DNA of 64,000 nucleotides from Siphonodentalium dalli (taxonomy: Eukaryota; Mollusca; Scaphopoda; Gadilida; Siphonodentaliidae). Location: the NCBI GenBank assembly GCA_032622095.1, contig CP136065.1, forward strand, positions 61,985,094-62,049,093. The letters run 5' to 3'. Below, piece by piece: positions 46,700 through 57,386 of this stretch. The notes under the pieces are model-generated. The model had not been told where the DNA came from and ran no database searches. It worked only from the letters and a program-made list of their open reading frames with translations. Numbering within the stretch: position 1 is the stretch's first letter; each line of letters opens with the position of its first letter. The position numbers were made by a program, and so were the translations under genes.

Positions 46700-47127
46700 C
46701 GACATTCAACCTGCAAATAGAGTGTCTGTCATTTGCAGAATGAGGCCCCCAGAGGGTGAATTTAGTGACGCTATATCCCACATGGTGGCTAGCGTCACCA
46801 AATTCACCTTCTGGGAACCTCATTCTGCTTAGGCCTCAACTGCTATGGAAGACCTAGGATCAGATTGAAGACGTTCACCCATTAGTCAACTTGATTATGC
46901 ATTTTATCTTCTGCAAAGGGGATATGCAAACTTCCCAGAAGGGAAATAGTAACTAAAAACAATGTTAATTTGAGACTATAGATACTTCCCAGATGATGAG
47001 GCCTAAGCAGAGTGAGGTACCCAGCGGGTGAATTTGGTGGTGCTTGTCCACTGTGTGGGATAGCATCACTAAACTCATCCTCTGGGGACCTCATTCTCCA
47101 AATGACAGACACACTATTGCAGGCTTG
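46700..47127. mobile_element. GAATGAGG hairpin MITE with GCAACATG target duplication
   Basis: Right end GCAGGCTTG is followed by GCAACATG at 47128-47135; the left flank has GCAACATG at 46692-46699, then CGACATT before the TIR-like AACCTGCAAATAGAG. The extra seven bases are also similar to the right flank (GGACATT), so the duplicated target may be about 17 bp. Core and foldback modules match the family. Confidence 0.72.
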
Positions 47128-47310
47128 GCAACATGGGACATTGCAGCAACTTCCCTATAAAATACCAAATAATCAATATTTCTAACTCCTAATGCATTTT
47201 CAGCGTGTTATTCTTTTCTAAATTTTTCTTTGTATGGAACATTTGGCTGTCCTTCATGAATCTGTCTGGGTTACAGTTAATGTGTTGTCGAATCCACACT
47301 CGTGTTGATA

Positions 47311-47414
47311 CAGTAATGCCCTAAATAATCAACTCCTTAACCTCAGCAGAATTATGGGTAATTTTTCAGGATTTAGTCCGAAATATGGCTTGTTGCCATC
47401 ATCGGAAAGCTCTC
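47311..47414. mobile_element. Half CAGTAATGCCC MITE
   Basis: TA then CAGTAATGCCCTAAATAATC and one hairpin arm up to GGAAAGCTCTCA; the second arm is absent. Confidence 0.65.
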
Positions 47415-47647
47415 AGTTAGCCATTGTTATTAACACATGTTGGCATTGTCGCATGTCAATCAAAAGCGCCTTATTTCGAATCATGAATATTAATGAGCTT
47501 TCACAAGATGGGAATTCCCAGTTCATCTCTGAAATCAATTTGAGTACCGGAGTCCCCAGACTGGGTGCATGTTGACTGTAATGAAACCTTGCTAGTTTTA
47601 ATAAGACTGATCCCAGGTCTCCCATATCAGTTGAGACCTATTAAGTA

Positions 47648-47775
47648 GTCCCCTGTCTGTACTCACATATAGCAGACAGTGTGACATGTTACATCTGTAC
47701 TCAGTACAGACTTATAGCACTCATTGTGACATTTTACATCTGTACATGACGCAGTACAGACATATAACAGCCAAG
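47648..47775. repeat. Two-copy tandem repeat, about 60 bp
   Basis: GTGTGACATGTTACATCTGT followed by ACTCAGTACAGACTTATAGC recurs as TTGTGACATTTTACATCTGT then ACGCAGTACAGACATATAAC. Confidence 0.6.
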
Positions 47776-47874
47776 AGGTTAGTCAGTTGAAACCAAGCAA
47801 CTACTCATCAAGTATTCAGGGAACCACAATTAAAATGGGTCAGTGACCTCTGCTATATGTAGCTAAGCTCTTAA

Positions 47875-48122
47875 CCCTTTCATGACTGCATGGAACTTCC
47901 TGGAATTTTGCGACAAACCCTGTGCCAATGCATTCTCTTATATATGCGAGTCTCCCACATATATAATTGAATACATTGGCCTAACATTATTTACTTTGAC
48001 CTTGTAAGCCAGCACATTCTCTTATATATGTGAGGCTCCCTATGGGAGACTCGATTATATAAGAGAATGCACTGTCACAGGATCTTTAATGCTGCACCAG
48101 CACAGCTCCCATCATGAAAGGG
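47875..48122. mobile_element. TTAA MITE with CCCTTTCATGACTG ends
   Basis: 248 bp, flanked by TTAA at 47871-47874 and 48123-48126; ends CCCTTTCATGACTGCATGG and ..CATCATGAAAGGG. It carries the same CCAATGCATTCTCTTATATA hairpin pairs as the CCCTTTACCC elements, so the subfamilies share an interior but have different tips. Confidence 0.82.
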
Positions 48123-48129
48123 TTAAGGA

Positions 48130-48540
48130 CTCCGGAACATTAACTCTGAGTAATGTTCCTGATAACTGAGCATCATCAATCCCTCATTACATAATCTGTT
48201 AATAGATACCTTGAGATCATACTGCACACAAAATTAAATCTGGGGGGAAAAAAATCCCTTTGATTTGGAATATTACGAGACTGAGTCTGAACGGCAGACT
48301 GATGTTGATCGGTAATTTAGGGAAGATGATGAAACACATATGGCTGTCATAGACGATATCCGATGGATTAAGAAACCCAATCGACAGACTCGTCTGGCTA
48401 TATCATGGCTGAAATATCAAAGATTGGCTGATTAAATGTCATGTGATAACGGGTTATTCCGATCCATTGTACTTAATATACACAGATCCATACCTCCGTA
48501 CTGGCAGTACATGTACTGTCTTTATCTCGGAACATTGGGT
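48130..48540. other. No recognised feature
   Basis: Apparently unique sequence between two MITEs; no ORF, repeat or RNA gene seen. Confidence 0.5.
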
Positions 48541-48559
48541 ACAATCTGGCCTCCGAATA

Positions 48560-48930
48560 TGGTGCTGAACATTTGCAGAATGAGGTCCCCAGAGGGTGAA
48601 GTTAGTTAGCTATCCCTTACAGCGGGCTAACATCACTAAATTCACCATCTGGGGACCTCATTCTGCTTAGACCTCATCTTCTCTGGAAAGTATCTTTATG
48701 ATCAAATTAAAAAAAAAATTTAGTTTCTATAGAAAGTTTTTTTTTAGTTTAGTTATCCCCAAATTGACAGCCGACACAATGCATAATTGAGGTGCCCAAT
48801 GGGTGCACATCACCATATATATTCACCATCTGGGAACTTAAATCTTGAGTCTAGGTCTACCATAGCAGATGAGGCCATGCAGAATGATGTCCTTGGAGGA
48901 TGAATTTGGTTACGCTAACCCGCCAGTGCA
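48560..48930. mobile_element. GAATGAGG hairpin MITE, truncated
   Basis: Family foldback modules (GAATGAGGTCCCCAGAGGG at 48577) and the variant core with TAGTTATCCCCAAATTG; clean outer TIRs are missing and the right side runs into a CATTCTCTTATATATG hairpin. Confidence 0.6.
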
Positions 48931-49112
48931 TTCTCTTATATATGTGAGTCTCCCATATCAGAGAATGCTCTGGCTTACAAGTTAAGGAAAATATTGTTAG
49001 CAATATATTTTTTTATATATGCAATGCTCCCTCTGGGAGACAAATATATAAGAGAATGCCTTGGCTCTGGGATTTTGCAAAATTTGAGGAAGCTCCAGTT
49101 ATGGAAGTGTTA
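48925..49112. mobile_element. Degenerate TTAA-type MITE with CATTCTCTTATATATG hairpins
   Basis: Paired GCATTCTCTTATATATGTGA-type hairpins and CTCCAGTTATGGAAGTGTTA at the right resemble the CCCTTTCATGACTG subfamily, but the TTAA termini are not intact. Confidence 0.5.
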
Positions 49113-49119
49113 TAGCCAT

Positions 49120-49650
49120 CAGTCAAGGGTAAGGGGGGGGCTAGAGCCCCTGCATGCCACACAGTTCCACTGCCCCTATCTGATTATGAATCATGCCCTA
49201 CTAAAGTTACTTCAAGAAGATATTATAGTGTCATACTGGTTAGTGTCATTTGAGGTCACCCTGATAGAATCAATGATTCATTGTTACTTTAGTTCTAAAA
49301 CACCATTAATCTTATGGGACAGAGTCAAGTCCTTCTGATGTTATAGAATCACAACTTGTCTAGACCTGGCATATTGTCGTTAATCTTCCAGTCACAATAA
49401 ATCTTATTGGTCTCTTATTTTAATTAGATAAGAACTTACCCCCAAATTGTCCAATTGATTTTGTCTGCACAATTGACCCCTGGTAAAGAATCGTTCAGCC
49501 CAACTGCTATAAAACAAATTATTGCTTCAATCTGAGACCAAGCTATTTGCAGATTTGGTTATGATATGAGGGGTAATAAATTTGAACAAGAAATAGATTG
49601 TCATTCTATACTTAGGGTTGTGACCATAAAACAATTCTCAAATTAACACT
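49120..49650. other. No recognised gene
   Basis: A G run at 49132-49140 and a 114-residue ORF overlapping the preceding MITE (48994-49338) are present; the ORF starts in MITE sequence, has no recognisable motif and is judged spurious. Confidence 0.5.
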
Positions 49651-49654
49651 TGGA

Positions 49655-49694
49655 ATCCAGCTCAGAGGCTTTGTCAGTAGAGCATTGGATTGTA
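49655..49694 (+). pseudogene. tRNA-like A-box fragment, possible SINE or tRNA remnant
   Basis: CAGCTCAGAGGC then TCAGTAGAGCATTGGATTG recalls the D-arm and anticodon-stem side of a tRNA (AGCTCAG..GGTAGAGCATTGGA). It is cut off by the CAGTAATGCCC MITE, and no B box or T arm follows. It could be chance. Confidence 0.25.
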
Positions 49695-49698
49695 TGTA

Positions 49699-49909
49699 CA
49701 GTAATGCCCTAAATAATCTACTCCTTAACCACAGCAGAATTATGGGAAATTTTTCAGGATTTAGTCAGAAATATGGCTTGTTGCCATTCATAGGAAAGCT
49801 CTCATAGAGCTTTCCGATGAATGGCAACAAGCCATATTTCTGACTAAATCCTGAAAAATTACCCATAATTCTGCTGTGGTTAAGGAGTATATTATTTAGG
49901 GCATTACTG
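49699..49909. mobile_element. Palindromic CAGTAATGCCC MITE
   Basis: TA-flanked, with both hairpin arms nearly perfect and meeting at AAAGCTCTCATAGAGCTTTCC. Confidence 0.82.
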
Positions 49910-49913
49910 TACA

Positions 49914-50041
49914 TTAGCCATTAATCGGAAAGCTCTCACAGCTTTCCAATGAATGGCAACAAGCCATATTTCTGACTAAATCCTGAAAAATTACCTATAA
50001 TTCTGCTGTGGTTAAGGAGTCGATTAATTAGGGCATTACTG
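49914..50041. mobile_element. Second CAGTAATGCCC MITE, truncated on the left
   Basis: Starts inside the hairpin turn (GGAAAGCTCTCACAGC) and ends GGCATTACTG then TA. It directly follows the complete copy and looks like a partial tandem duplication of it. Confidence 0.7.
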
Positions 50042-50099
50042 TAATTCTTGGATAAGATTGTATATATCCCAATAACTTCTTCACCCTTTTCACTAATTA

Positions 50100-50324
50100 A
50101 TCATTGACAAGTAGTTATCCCTGTTCAGATAATAAGTTCAACAAATGTTATTATCTGAACATTTCCCACCAAAAAATATGAATACTTCTGCACTTGTATT
50201 ATCTTTTCATCATACTGTTGTCTGCTATTTTGTTCTTGAACATGTATCCCTCCAAATGTATATTAGACCATTCCAATATTTACTTTTATAACTGGTTGGC
50301 AGAATCCATTTAGTATAGAAAGGG
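50100..50324 (-). mobile_element. CCCTTTCTATACT MITE (TTAA type)
   Basis: On the minus strand it starts CCCTTTCTATACTAAATGGA next to TTAA (50325-50328) and contains the GTTCAGATAATAAGTTC hairpin. Confidence 0.65.
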
Positions 50325-50370
50325 TTAATATGTGTTTAATAAGTAGATACTACTCAGCTTGCCATACTGA

Positions 50371-50623
50371 CAAGCCTTGAAATAGTGAGCCTGTCATTTG
50401 CAGAATGAGGTCACAGAGGGTGAATTTAGTGATGCTACCCCGCATAGCAGGCTAGCATCACCAAATTCACCCTCTGGGAACCTCATTCTGCTGAGGTGTA
50501 AGCAGAATGAGGTCCCCAGAGGGTGAATTTGGTGATGCTAGCCTGCTATGTGGGGTAGCATCACTAAATTCACCCTCTGGGGACCTCATTCTGCAAATGA
50601 TAGACACCCTATTTCAAGGCTTG
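50371..50623. mobile_element. GAATGAGG hairpin MITE, short form
   Basis: Perfect TIR of CAAGCCTTGAAATAGTG type; flanks CATACTGA (50363-50370) and CATATTGA (50624-50631) differ by one base. It has two nested foldback modules and no core. Confidence 0.8.
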
Positions 50624-50639
50624 CATATTGAGTATCCGA

Positions 50640-50912
50640 GCATGTTCTGATGAAACCTCAATTTCAATTTCATCTCTCTTGTGTTTTACTTTATGTAATT
50701 TTCTAAGTTTTACAATTTTCTGAACTAAATCATTAGCACATCGTTCCCTTTGGTAAGAAAGTTGGTTTGCTAAGTTACAATTTTTTTTTTTATATTTTGT
50801 AACTACATGTAGTACATTTTAATTAAATTCAAGTTTAAAGTTTACCATTTTCAACAAAATGTGTAATAATATAAGCTTTCCCCTAGATGGTTGTATGGAG
50901 CGAAAAATAGCT
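50640..50912. other. No recognised feature
   Basis: AT-rich sequence with a short T run near 50788; no ORF or repeat family recognised. Confidence 0.5.
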
Positions 50913-50917
50913 ACTTA

Positions 50918-51080
50918 AAGGCCCACTTAAATTTCGAATCCCAAGGATAACATTATATACAACATATTCCATATTATATACCATTTGAAAGCGGAAGCTC
51001 CAAAACATTGTATTGTCAACTTATCCAGTTGATTAAACTGTGAACATGTCGTTTTGACATTCTAAAATTAAGTGGGCCTT
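50918..51080. mobile_element. TTAA MITE with AGGCCCACTTAA ends
   Basis: TTAA, AGGCCCACTTAAATTTCGAA at the left and AATTAAGTGGGCCT, TTAA at the right. It shares TIR and ACATTATATACAACATATTC-type interior with the larger member at 62475-63308. Confidence 0.7.
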
Positions 51081-51085
51081 TAATT

Positions 51086-51243
51086 AAGTAATTGATGTTG
51101 ATTTTGTTGTGTTCCATAGAGTATGGATGCAAGTTGGTCTGACATTTTGTGTGGAACTTGAAAGCTTTCCTCACATAAAAATATCTGACCATCTTGCATG
51201 AATATTCTCTATGGAACACAACAAAATCAACATCAATTACTTA
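51086..51243. repeat. Inverted repeat of about 50 bp arms
   Basis: AAGTAATTGATGTTGATTTT through CATAGAGTATGGATGCAAG is mirrored by CTTGCATGAATATTCTCTAT through CAACATCAATTACTT, with a ~60-bp loop. It may be another palindromic MITE. Confidence 0.75.
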
Positions 51244-51249
51244 TATTTA

Positions 51250-51660
51250 CACTCAACCGAGTCACCTGGCAGATTAAAAGAGAATTTAGCACCAATTGCC
51301 AACATTATTCTCGTAGCTCTTTGCAAGTTACTTCTACACAATAAACAAGTTGGGGTCTATGTATGATGTCACGTGACGTAATTTCGACGAACCAACATCC
51401 TGCATTCATGTTCCACAGCTAAAATCCATGTGTTAGTATAAATCTATGAGTATTCAGTTTTCAGTGGTTAAAAGGAACCAATTTATCACTTAGCAGGCAT
51501 ATTTTCATTTAATACCATAATTAATTTAAAGATTCATGGCATAGAGCTCTGGAATGCACTTCAACGAAACTTATGGTGCCATAACTTCTGATCAATTCTA
51601 TTTAGAATTATAGTTTGTAAGGCTATAGCTATTTAATAGCCTGGTTTACCTACAAATCCA
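51250..51660. other. No recognised feature
   Basis: Apparently unique, non-coding sequence. Confidence 0.5.
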
Positions 51661-51668
51661 TAATTCAA

Positions 51669-51931
51669 CCCTTTCTATACTGAATGGATTCTCCCATTCA
51701 ATTATAAATATATGCATTGGAATGGTCTATTATTCATTTGGGGGGATGTTAAAGATATATGAGCAGACGACAAACAGATAAAAAGATAATACAAGTGCAG
51801 AATTCATATATATTGGTGTGAAATGTTTAGATAATAATTTCAATAAAAACCTATGGTTGTTTGTTGAACTTATTATCTGAACATTTCCTATGGGATAACT
51901 ACTCATCAATGATGCTTTAGTATAGAAAGGG
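51669..51931 (+). mobile_element. CCCTTTCTATACT MITE, complete copy
   Basis: Begins CCCTTTCTATACTGAATGGA after TCAA and ends ..TAGTATAGAAAGGG before TTAA. It includes the TTCAGATAATAAGTTC hairpin and continues directly into the 68-bp tandem array of its own right end. Confidence 0.75.
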
Positions 51932-52465
51932 TTAAACTTATTATCTGAACATTTCCATTGGGATAACTACTCATCAATGATGCTTTAGAATATAAAGGGT
52001 TAAACTTATTATCTGAACATTTCCTTTGGGATAACTACTCATCAATGATGCTTTAGAATATAAAGGGTTAAACTTATTATCTGAACATTTCCTATGGGAT
52101 AACTACTCATCAATGATGCTTTAGTATAGAAAGGGTTAAACTTATTATCTGAACATTTCCTTTGGGATAACTACTCATCAATGATGCTTTAGAATATAAA
52201 GGGTTAAACTTATTATCTGAACATTTCCTATGGGATAACTACTCATCAATGATGCTTTAGTATAGAAAGGGTTAAACTTATTATCTGAACATTTCCTTTG
52301 GGATAACTACTCATCAATGATGCTTTAGTATAGAAAGGGTTAAACTTATTATCTGAACATTTCCTATGGGATAACTACTCATCAATGATGCTTTAGTATA
52401 GAAAGGGTTAAACTTATTATCTGAACATTTCCTATGGGATAACTACTCATCAATGATGCTTTAGT
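51864..52465 (+). repeat. 68-bp tandem array of MITE ends, 9 copies
   Basis: Unit: TTAAACTTATTATCTGAACA, then TTTCC, GGGATAACTACTCATCAATG, ATGCTTTAG, and TATAGAAAGGG or AATATAAAGGG. The spacing between ACTCATCAAT motifs is 68 bp (51901, 51969, 52037). Each unit is the last 68 bp of the CCCTTTCTATACT MITE including the TTAA. Two variants (CTATGGG with TATAGAAAGGG; TTTGGG with AATATAAAGGG) are interspersed. Confidence 0.9.
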
Positions 52466-52765
52466 TACAAAACAATAATGAAATTCTTGAACAGTTCCAC
52501 TGTCTATCTATAATTTTTGTGGTGGCGATGAATATATCTCTTTATTATTTCATTTCCTCCTGTATCAACCATCTTTTCACCAAAATATTTGTAAACAAGT
52601 CTATAATATTGGTGTGACCTAAGAATTGAGAATTATTATGTGTAGTGTATGGTCATAAATCTGGAATCCAATCAGGCTTGATCTTGTATCTTACTTATCA
52701 GCTCATTCTAATCTTATTGGGTAATCTTTTAGTCGGCTTATTACCTCTTTCATAGGGAACCTTTA

Positions 52766-52950
52766 TATCTAGGAGTAGCTGGTCTTATTGTTGTGGCCAT
52801 ATCACCATTGTGGAAGCCAGATTGTTTGGGCATGTTTTTTAATACAAGATTAATCTACCATGCTATAGTATGTGTAATATTGTTTTAAGGGTGCTGATAC
52901 ATGAATTCATAATGGTTTGTTAGTTTGAATTTTCATCTGTGCTGAAATGT
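52766..52950 (+). repeat. Diverged direct repeat, copy A
   Basis: About 185 bp shared with 54592-54780: GGAGTAGCTGGTCTTATTGT, GGAAGCCAGATTGTTTG, TAATATTGTTTTAAGGGTGC. The two copies are about 1.8 kb apart. Confidence 0.75.
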
Positions 52951-53144
52951 GGGATTTTTTAAATTCTCTGAAATTTGGAAATACACAGTTGGATATTCTT
53001 TAGTTTCATATATTAAAATTTTGTGAGTATATGAGTAAAAATATCTTCTGAAATTTTCTGTTGAATTATTTCTAAAATCAACTATGTGAGACGTAAATGG
53101 GATGAGTCAGCATTTAATAGTAGTCCTAGAATTAGTTTATAAAG

Positions 53145-53485
53145 TGGTACTGTAAACTAAATCGGCCATTTATGGGACCATCTCCTATTTTACTCAACAG
53201 AGTATATGCAACAAATGAATGAATTTGAGCCATGGATGAATGTAAAATACACTCATGTGCTCTATGAACGATGTAAAACACATGGAAATTGTAATGAAAA
53301 TGAGCTGATGACTCGAGCCTTAAACTCATTTTCATTATAATTACCATGTTGTTTTACATCGCTCATAAAGTTAATGAATTTATTTTGCACCCATCCATGG
53401 CTCAAATTCATTCATTTGTTGTAAATATTCTGTTGAGTATAATAGGAGAGGTCCCATAAATGGGCATATTTAGTGTACAGTCCCC
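53145..53485. mobile_element. Palindromic MITE, about 340 bp
   Basis: GTACTGTAAACTAAATCGGC with GGCCATTTATGGGACC is mirrored by GGTCCCATAAATGGGC and TTAGTGTACAGTCC. The arms run ~150 bp to a turn near 53315 (GACTCGAGCC). No obvious target duplication. Confidence 0.7.
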
Positions 53486-53545
53486 ATTTAAACACATTTT
53501 ATTTCTATCCAAGGAATATTTGACAGAAATTCATACAACAAGCAA

Positions 53546-53665
53546 TCTATACTAATAAAACTCACTTTTGTTTGTCTGTCCATCTATGGGCAAACAAACT
53601 GCTGGACTCTCGGAGCTGTATATTTGTACATGGGGATCAATTGACCCCGGAGAGTGTCATGGGAT
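53546..53665 (+). mobile_element. Possible 5' fragment of a Helitron-like element
   Basis: TCTATACTAATAAAACTCAC followed by TTTGTTTGTCTGTCCATC resembles the 5' ends of Helitron/Helentron-type elements and the TGTCTGTCTGT start of the 59246 element. No 3' end is found nearby. Confidence 0.35.
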
Positions 53666-53734
53666 ATATGCCATTGACATCAGATGTCTTAAAAGGGAAC
53701 TAATAATTAATTTAACTAAATATGAACATCCCTT

Positions 53735-53806
53735 CAAAAGTATATTAGTCCAATCCAATTATACTTTTATAACTGATGGCAGAATCTATTTTGTTTAGAA
53801 AGGGTT
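53735..53806 (-). mobile_element. CCCTTTCTATACT MITE fragment
   Basis: Minus strand begins CCCTTTCTAAACAAAATAGA adjoining TTAA, then AGTTATAAAAGTATAATTGG. Confidence 0.5.
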
Positions 53807-53993
53807 AAACAGGTACTTATTTTTGTCATGATCTAGATCGTGTAGGTCGAAAAGCAGATCTTATGCAATTCTGATATTCAAATTGTTAAATAGTGCGTAT
53901 ATGTCTGTTTGATATAGGGAGCAATGAAAAACAGGGACAGAAATTCATACAACAGACAATATTAAAAAAAAAACAAAGTGAATGATATGGGAG

Positions 53994-54439
53994 CAGGCCT
54001 GAGAATAAGGTGCCTGTCATTTGTAAAATGAGGTCCCCAGAGGGTGAATTTAGTGATACTCTCCCACATTGCAGGCTAGCATCACTAAATTCACCCTCTG
54101 GGGACCTCATCTTCTCTGAAAAGTTTCTTTATTATCAAATTTCTATAGAAACTTCTTCACATAGGTTCTATTTTTTTTTTAGTTTCGTTTTCTATATCCC
54201 CCAAATGGGCAGATGACACATATTGCATAATCAAGGTTCCCAATGGGTGTATGTCACAATATTCACCATTTGGGAACTTCAATCTGAGTCTATGTCTCCC
54301 ATAGCTGATGAGGCCATGCAGATTGAGGTTCCCAGAGGGTGAATTTGATGATGCTAGCCAGCTGTGCGGGGTAGCGTCACTAAATTCACCCTCCGGAGAC
54401 CTCATTCTGCAAATGACAAGCACACTAAACTCAGACTTG
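53994..54439. mobile_element. GAATGAGG hairpin MITE, long form
   Basis: Ends CAGGCCTGAGAATAAGG and CTCAGACTTG; flanks GATATGGGAG and GAAATGGGAG match at nine of ten positions. The core carries TTCTATATCCCCCAAATGGG and CTATAGAAACTTCTTCACAT. Confidence 0.78.
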
Positions 54440-54591
54440 GAAATGGGAGATTAAACAATAAGCCGGAAGGTTTATGATGTATCCTAATGGACTTTTCCCT
54501 ATACCAAATGGCTTTCAAAATCCACATTTTATTATAAACAAATTGCCTTTATAAGATTACGAGTTTCACACCTGTGGCTGTCCAAGCATAT

Positions 54592-54780
54592 ATATATCTG
54601 GGAGTAGCTGACTAGCTGGTCTTATTGTTGTGGCTATATCAGTATTGTGGAAGCCAGATTGTTTGATCTTGCTTTTAAACTTATCCCCCTGTTATAGTAT
54701 GTGTATAATATTGTTTTAAGGGTGCTGGTACATGTATTTATAAAGGTGATTTAGTTCGAGTTTTCATGTGATCTGAAAAG
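54592..54780 (+). repeat. Diverged direct repeat, copy B
   Basis: Second copy of the 52766-52950 sequence with several indels (an extra CTAGCTGA and replaced middle). Confidence 0.75.
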
Positions 54781-54784
54781 TGGT

Positions 54785-55540
54785 TACAATAATGATTTTG
54801 AGATATTGGATATTTTGGATAGTTTTTTGTTCGCAGATTTGTGAGGTGAGTATATCAGTTAGAATTTTTGACAAATAAGTTCTAAATATATAATGAATTT
54901 TCTGATAAAATACATCTAAGATAAACTATATGAGAATAGAATAATAGGTATTGCATCTTGTAAACACGAATGTGTCATCGTTCAAAGATTGTTTGACTTT
55001 CTGTATTGATTCTTGATTGTAAAATAATAATTTTGCGTTATTCGAGAGACCAATCAGCAGCAGATTTTTCAATAGGAAATAATTTTGTTCTATGAACTGG
55101 GACAGGCAATATTACTATTTTGATAAATTCACAGCATTACATATATAAGATGACGAGATTATAACCTAGCTGTGTTGGATCATAATGAGTTAATGATTTA
55201 GACCGTATTTTAATTAAAGGTACCCACTTTACTCCTGCTAAAAAGCTGATTATGCATTATATTCAAGCTAAAAATGTCACACCTCCCAATTAGAAATGAC
55301 GACAAGGCATATGTTCCAAAAGTACCAATTTAGCATGTTTAACACGTCTACTTTCCTAATTACCTGGTATATCAGGTGCGTCTGTACTATTAATAGCATC
55401 CTGAGTATATTCTTAGGTTATGTTTTACTAAAAGGCCGCTAAACATGATGAGATTAAAGTTCCTCATAATGGATGCGCATCATTGGGATTATTTTTGGAA
55501 ATGTTTAATTTGTGAGAAGCCATGGGTTCGTTTATGTACA
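54785..55540. other. No recognised gene
   Basis: Includes TTAAAGGTACCCACTTTACT at 55217, which resembles the tip of TTAAAGG-type MITEs, but a matching right end was not identified. Confidence 0.45.
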
Positions 55541-55556
55541 AACTCACTTGGAGTCA

Positions 55557-55900
55557 AGTCTGGAAATAGTGTGTCTGACATTTGCAGAATGAGGTCCCCC
55601 CAGATGGTGAATTTGGCAATGCTAGCCCTCTGGGGACCTCATTCTGCTTATCATTATGCCTCATCTTTTGGGAAGTATCTTAGTCTCAAATTAACATTGT
55701 TTTAGTTACTTTTTCCCTTCTGTTCAGTTGCTATATCCCTTTATTTGCAGAAGATAAAATTTATAATCGTGGTGACTAATGGGTGAACATCACCAACTTC
55801 AACTGGGGAACTTCAATCTGATCCCCGGTCTCCCATAGCAGTTGAGGCCTAAGCAGAATGAGGTTCACAGAGGGTTGATTTGGTGATGCTAGCCATGCAG
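55557..55900. mobile_element. GAATGAGG hairpin MITE, right end lost
   Basis: Left end CAAGTCTGGAAATAGTGTGT, foldback and the TTAACATTGTTTTAGTTAC core are present; after GATGCTAGCCATGCAG the family sequence stops. Confidence 0.65.
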
Positions 55901-56038
55901 TTACTGCTCCAATAAACCTAAACAAATTAGTTTTCTTCTGTTCAAATGAAGAGTCAAATGAAACATTTCTGAATTTTTACATTCGTCTTTAAATATATGA
56001 CGATAGCCTGTCTTCATCTGCACTAATTTGGGCACAAT

Positions 56039-56463
56039 CATGCCTGAGTTTAATGTGCTTGTCATTTGCAGAATGATAGAGGGTCATTCAGAGGGTGAAT
56101 TTAGTGCCGCTATCCTACACAGCGGGCTAGAATCACAATAATCACCCTCTTGGGACCTCATTCTGCATGGCCTCATCTGCTGTGGGAGACCTATTTCAGA
56201 TTGAAGTTCCATTGTTGAAGTTGGTGATATTCACCTATTAGTCACGTCGATTATGCAATTTATCTTCTGCAAATTAGGCGATATAGAAACTTCCCAGAAG
56301 GGAAAAAGTAACTGAAAACAATGTTAATTTGAGACTATAGATATATCCTAGACGATGAGGCCTAAGCAGAATGAGGTCCCCAGAGGGTGAATTTGGTGAT
56401 GCTAACCAGTTACGCTGTGCAGAGTAGCATCACTAAATGTCAGACACACTAAACTCAGGCTTG
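56039..56463. mobile_element. GAATGAGG hairpin MITE with GGGCACAAT target duplication
   Basis: Left end CATGCCTGAGTTTAATG, right end CTAAACTCAGGCTTG. GGGCACAAT occurs directly before the left end (56030-56038) and after CTT at the right (56463-56471), giving 8 or 9 bp depending on the last TIR base. Core is the TTAACATTG type. Confidence 0.85.
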
Positions 56464-56469
56464 GGCACA

Positions 56470-56925
56470 ATTCCATATTTTGGGCACACCTTTTTCTTGA
56501 ATTTTTAATGTTTAGTTAACAAAGTTCCATGTGTTGGAATGCTGAGATGTGACCTCTTTGTAGCTTAACATTTCAAAATTTAAGGTGACCAAAAGTCTTC
56601 CAGTCTGATCACAAGTTTTAAAAGATTCCCATGAAGACTACTATACTGAATTTGTGGTGAATATGTCTGACATAAAATAGTATTGCGAAGATAAACTGAA
56701 ATATTTGATAGATATTCCCGGCTGATTGTCAAATCAAAATACGAATCAAATACTCAGTTCAAATCAATATCATTTCAAATAAAAAAATATTCACAGGACC
56801 CCAGGTTAAAGGCTTGCTTGAATGGCACAATTTTGTCTTTTTCGATATGAGTACTATTCCTCTGACTAAAAATCATCGTTGCTGGAGGTACCCTTCCTAT
56901 ACCTTGGTTGCTTCCAGCGCCTTGG
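56470..56925. other. No recognised feature
   Basis: Contains short CTTCCAGCGCC-type sequence near 56910 that may be an eroded CAGGGGCGCC element end; nothing else recognised. Confidence 0.4.
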
Positions 56926-56933
56926 GCCAATTA

Positions 56934-57379
56934 AAGACCCTGTGCCAATGCATTCTCTTATATATGGTATTTCGACCATAGGCCTAACAAATTTTATAGT
57001 ATATTTTATAATTGTTCAAAAATGTAATAAAAAAATTAAACAATGATAAAAAATTGTTAAAGAATGTGAGAAATAATGATAAAAAATAATACAAATTGTA
57101 AAAGAATGTAAGAAAAAATGATAAATTTGTTAAAGAATGTAAGAAAAAAATTATAACAAATTATAAAATTGTTAAAGAATATAAGAAACAAAATTATAAA
57201 AAATTGTAAAAATTGTTAAAGAATGTAAGAACAAATTATAAAAAAATTATAAAAATTGTTTAAGAATGTAAGAAAAATTGATAAAAAAAAATGTTAGGCC
57301 AATGCATTCTCTTATATAATTATACGAGTCGACCATTGGGTCTTTAATGTTGTGCCAGTACAGCTCCCGTCATGAACGG
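56934..57379. mobile_element. TTAA MITE with internal AT-rich tandem array
   Basis: TTAA near 56930 precedes AGACCCTGTGCCAATGCATT; the right end is CCCGTCATGAACGGG then TTAA. Between the hairpin motifs at about 56946 and 57300 lie about eight units of 35-60 bp with AAATTGTTAAAGAATGTAAG. The left tip is shortened relative to 47875. Confidence 0.65.
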
Positions 57380-57386
57380 GTTAAGA

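Noticed and set aside
48994-49338. 114-residue ORF
   Set aside because: It starts in a degenerate MITE hairpin, has no motif, and its composition is ordinary for random AT-rich sequence.
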